In this document: in pieces, positions 61,483 to 64,000 of the stretch | Layout: every line of letters begins with the position of its first letter | How positions within the stretch are numbered: position 1 is the stretch's first letter | DNA from: Diprion similis | Taxonomy: Eukaryota > Arthropoda > Insecta > Hymenoptera > Diprionidae | Reading direction: 5' to 3' | NCBI RefSeq assembly: GCF_021155765.1 | Contig: NC_060112.1 | Location: 17,484,001-17,548,000 of the forward strand | DNA: 64,000 nt | Position numbers and translations under genes: made by a program | Notes under the pieces: model-generated | Databases searched by the model: none | Seen by the model: only the letters and a program-made list of their open reading frames with translations | Told to the model about the DNA's origin: nothing

Positions 61483-61583
61483 ATAGTACCAATACAAGCG
61501 GACAAAGGATATCGCGAGCAGAATTCTACCGGCGATTCGCGCACCACCGCCGGAAAACACAGCGGTTCGTCAGGGTCGGAATT
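61483..61583 (+). CDS. Possible internal coding exon of an unrecognised gene
   Basis: A typical acceptor (tatgtatttcag) precedes 61483 and a good donor (gaatt|gtacgt) follows 61583. The 101-bp segment is GC-richer than its surroundings and open in one frame, giving IVPIQADKGYREQNSTGDSR followed by a Ser/Gly-rich end (HSGSSGSEL). Nothing similar comes to mind and no partner exon is identified in the window, so it may belong to a plus-strand gene with long introns, or be chance. Confidence 0.35.
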
Positions 61584-64000
61584 GTACGTGCGGATGCGTG
61601 AGCTACAAGTTCTACGCTTATGCATGTACCTATACGTATATGTATATGTATATGGTATACTTATATAGGTGTATCCAGGGTACACGTGGATTGGTATTTT
61701 ATGTACATACGCTCAAAGTACGTACAGCCTGATATTACTTGGTTTTCGAAAGACTGCGTCACATTCGTGCATCGCATAACTTTACGCCAGGGTGCAGGGT
61801 GCAGAGTAATTTGTCTGGTATGTTTATGTATCTGAGGGGATGCAGGTATGGAGAGAGGATTCGTTGGATTTGGGAAATAATTTTATTGTCAGTATAATTC
61901 AATTGAGTATGAGAAAGAAATCATATTTGAAAAAAGAGCAATAGAGGTAAAAAAAATGGGGAAGAAAAGAATTAAGTTATAGAAACGAGACTGTACGTCG
62001 TTTTAGTGTAAAAAAAAGAACGCAGATTTCTTTTCGTTAAATAAAATTCGATTTTCGATTCGTTGCCTCAGAACAAATCTTTTCTTTTTTGCTTCCTTGT
62101 ACTGGTCTACATACGTTATACGTGGTAGAAATACTACAAAGGTATATTGAAAAATATTATTTTGGCAAACTTCCGGGAGATAAGGAATTGCCTGTTGTAG
62201 GCGATAAGGAACAACACCTTACTACCTCGCGGTAGCGAAGTTTAGATCAAGTTTTACGTAGTCTTTATTATTATTTTTTAAATTCTTTTCGCCTGGTTCG
62301 AATCGAACGAGAATTAGTGGGGGAGACGAGACAAAGAAGAAATTTTCGTATCCGTGAACAGAGAAAATAAAAGGGGTGGAATTTCAGCCAGAATAAATTT
62401 TACAAGAATTGAAAAAGTGATGCAGAAACTATTTCAGGAATGGCTAATGTGACTAGAACAATTCGGCTGATTGTGAATTTAACTGCAATGAGATTAATTA
62501 TTCTTTGAAACAAAAACTATCTGATCGTCATTTACAGTGTAAAATACGACACGAACTGAACGAATAACAGACACACATCGGTTTTCCTGCGAAAAACATT
62601 GCAGCACAAGTACTGGAATATTTACTTTGGATAATATTACTATCACAAATGTAAGATTGTTCAAATCAAAGTGCAGGACACTTTCGAGAATTAATCTTTT
62701 TTGTATCTACTTTTATCAGCGACATTTTCAATCTTACGTAAATTATCAATGGGGAAATCAGCCTTGGGACGGTGAAGGGTGAGTGCTTTTCGAGAATTTT
62801 TTCGACAAGTAAGAATTAAGTGGATATTTGCTAAACTCTGAGGATCTTTTCTTATTTAAAATTTCAACTACATCTGGTAATTTTTTCAAGTCATTCGAAC
62901 CATGATTGATGGAGTTATTAACTACCTCCCACAGCAAGTTTCATTCGTGTTGGCAACTTGCGTACACTGTGGAGGTCGCAATTTTGATCTGAAGCCAACC
63001 AAACTGAAATTTTTTAATTCTTTGTACTATTTCTAAGACCACCTTATAGTAGTTCAAACTAGTGATGAAATATTTCTAGAGTTTCGAAAATATCCGTTCA
63101 ATATTTCTCTGTCGAAAAAATTCCCGAAAAGTATTCATTTTTTTTTTGACTCCCAAGGTAGGTTTCCCTCTTAATTGGAAAGAATACTAAAAAGCAACGA
63201 TGTAAGTATATAATAAAGTTTTCAACATTACCACAACCGTTGACCATTATCTTTCCTCGAGGAAAATGCAATATTTCCCCACGTATGATTTTCTTTCTTT
63301 TCTCGAACGTACGCAGAAAATGTGCAGCGTCTCGTTGTGCACGGTGCAAATTTTCATTCCGGCGCAGCAAAGTTTAACGTGCCGGAAGCTGCCGTTCCGT
63401 ACCGATGTCGCCATGTTTCTATACAAGCGCACTGTGTAGGTATGGGTAACTGACGAAGCAGGCGCAAATATGCGATACATCTCGATCACGAGAAAACTCA
63501 CTCTACCGACAATTACACACATTATTCAATGCCTGTACGCAGAAATTACCGGATCACTGAACGCCATCTTTCCGCACAAATGGCAGCATATAAAATTATT
63601 CACAGTTTAGATTATCATAATCTTAGATCAATCGTAAATGAACTTTAACGTGTGGATATCGCTTTAATCAGCTAGTACCAAATCAATGCAAAATACCTAA
63701 CAACGGTGCCGCCAATCGCGGATGCAGATACGAACGGCACAGAAACGACAAACTTCGATGATGGTTCACTTTTGCACAGGGTGAACATATTTTTTATCAA
63801 AAACAGCAAACAAACGTTCGTCTATAAAACGGTGAGATCCGTCATGTCCGTTGTTTCCTTTCGTTAGGGTACGAGAATAAGGAAGACAGAAATTTCCGTT
63901 GTCATTCAAATCGAGAGAAAGAAAGAAAGAACCGAATGTCATACGTATGTTGCACCATTGGCACGTCGTCGAGCTGCAGCGCAGCATCACTCTGGTCTTT
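61584..64000. other. Right-edge region, nothing firmly recognised
   Basis: AT-rich DNA with short frames. CG content rises at 63240-63560 and near the right edge (63690-64000), where a promoter or exon of a gene beyond the window is possible. The minus frames at 63247-63522 and 63766-63990 have no recognisable domain. Confidence 0.4.

Overview
The window is insect nuclear DNA, most likely from a non-dipteran holometabolous insect; a hymenopteran such as a sawfly is my best guess. The reasons are short GT-AG introns inside compact genes, AT-rich spacers with many CpGs, microsatellites, and a PKNOX/PREP-type TALE homeobox gene, which to my knowledge Drosophila lacks. There are no operons, bacterial genes or CRISPR arrays. 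Six protein genes can be read exon by exon. They form three head-to-head pairs: leucine-rich-repeat protein (-) with PKNOX (+), nicastrin (-) with EMC7 (+), and UNC50 (-) with GABPA/Ets97D (+).

Layout. 1-1615: N-terminal part of a secreted or membrane LRR protein, running off the left edge. 2.9-14.2 kb: PKNOX, with an inferred promoter and first non-coding exon near 2.9-3.28 kb, an intron of about 8 kb and five coding exons (11300-14217). 14.6-19.9 kb: AT-rich spacer holding a fold-back element. 19957-22426: nicastrin, six exons. 23116-24489: EMC7, four exons. 25.4-40.0 kb: a large tandem satellite of 312-bp monomers. About 42 homogenised copies are flanked on both sides by diverged copies. 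Because 312 is 3 x 104 and one frame has almost no stops, the array carries giant apparent reading frames, one of 1876 codons. 40348-41828: UNC50, six exons. 42986-45315: GABPA, five exons. 46.3-64 kb: mostly non-coding accessory DNA with microsatellites, two fold-back elements, one orphan terminal exon (47977-48208, -), one possible internal exon (61483-61583, +) and a GC-rich island near 56.6-57.3 kb.

Function. The recognised genes are housekeeping or regulatory and do not form one pathway. Nicastrin (gamma-secretase subunit), EMC7 (ER membrane insertase subunit) and UNC50 (Golgi/ER trafficking of receptors) all act in the secretory membrane system. PKNOX and GABPA are transcription factors.

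The most unusual structures are the 13-kb reading-frame-preserving satellite with its nested block duplications, and a 1.35-kb transposon-like element at 59161-60513 whose two arms of about 400 bp form a nearly perfect hairpin. Both could be sources of small RNA.
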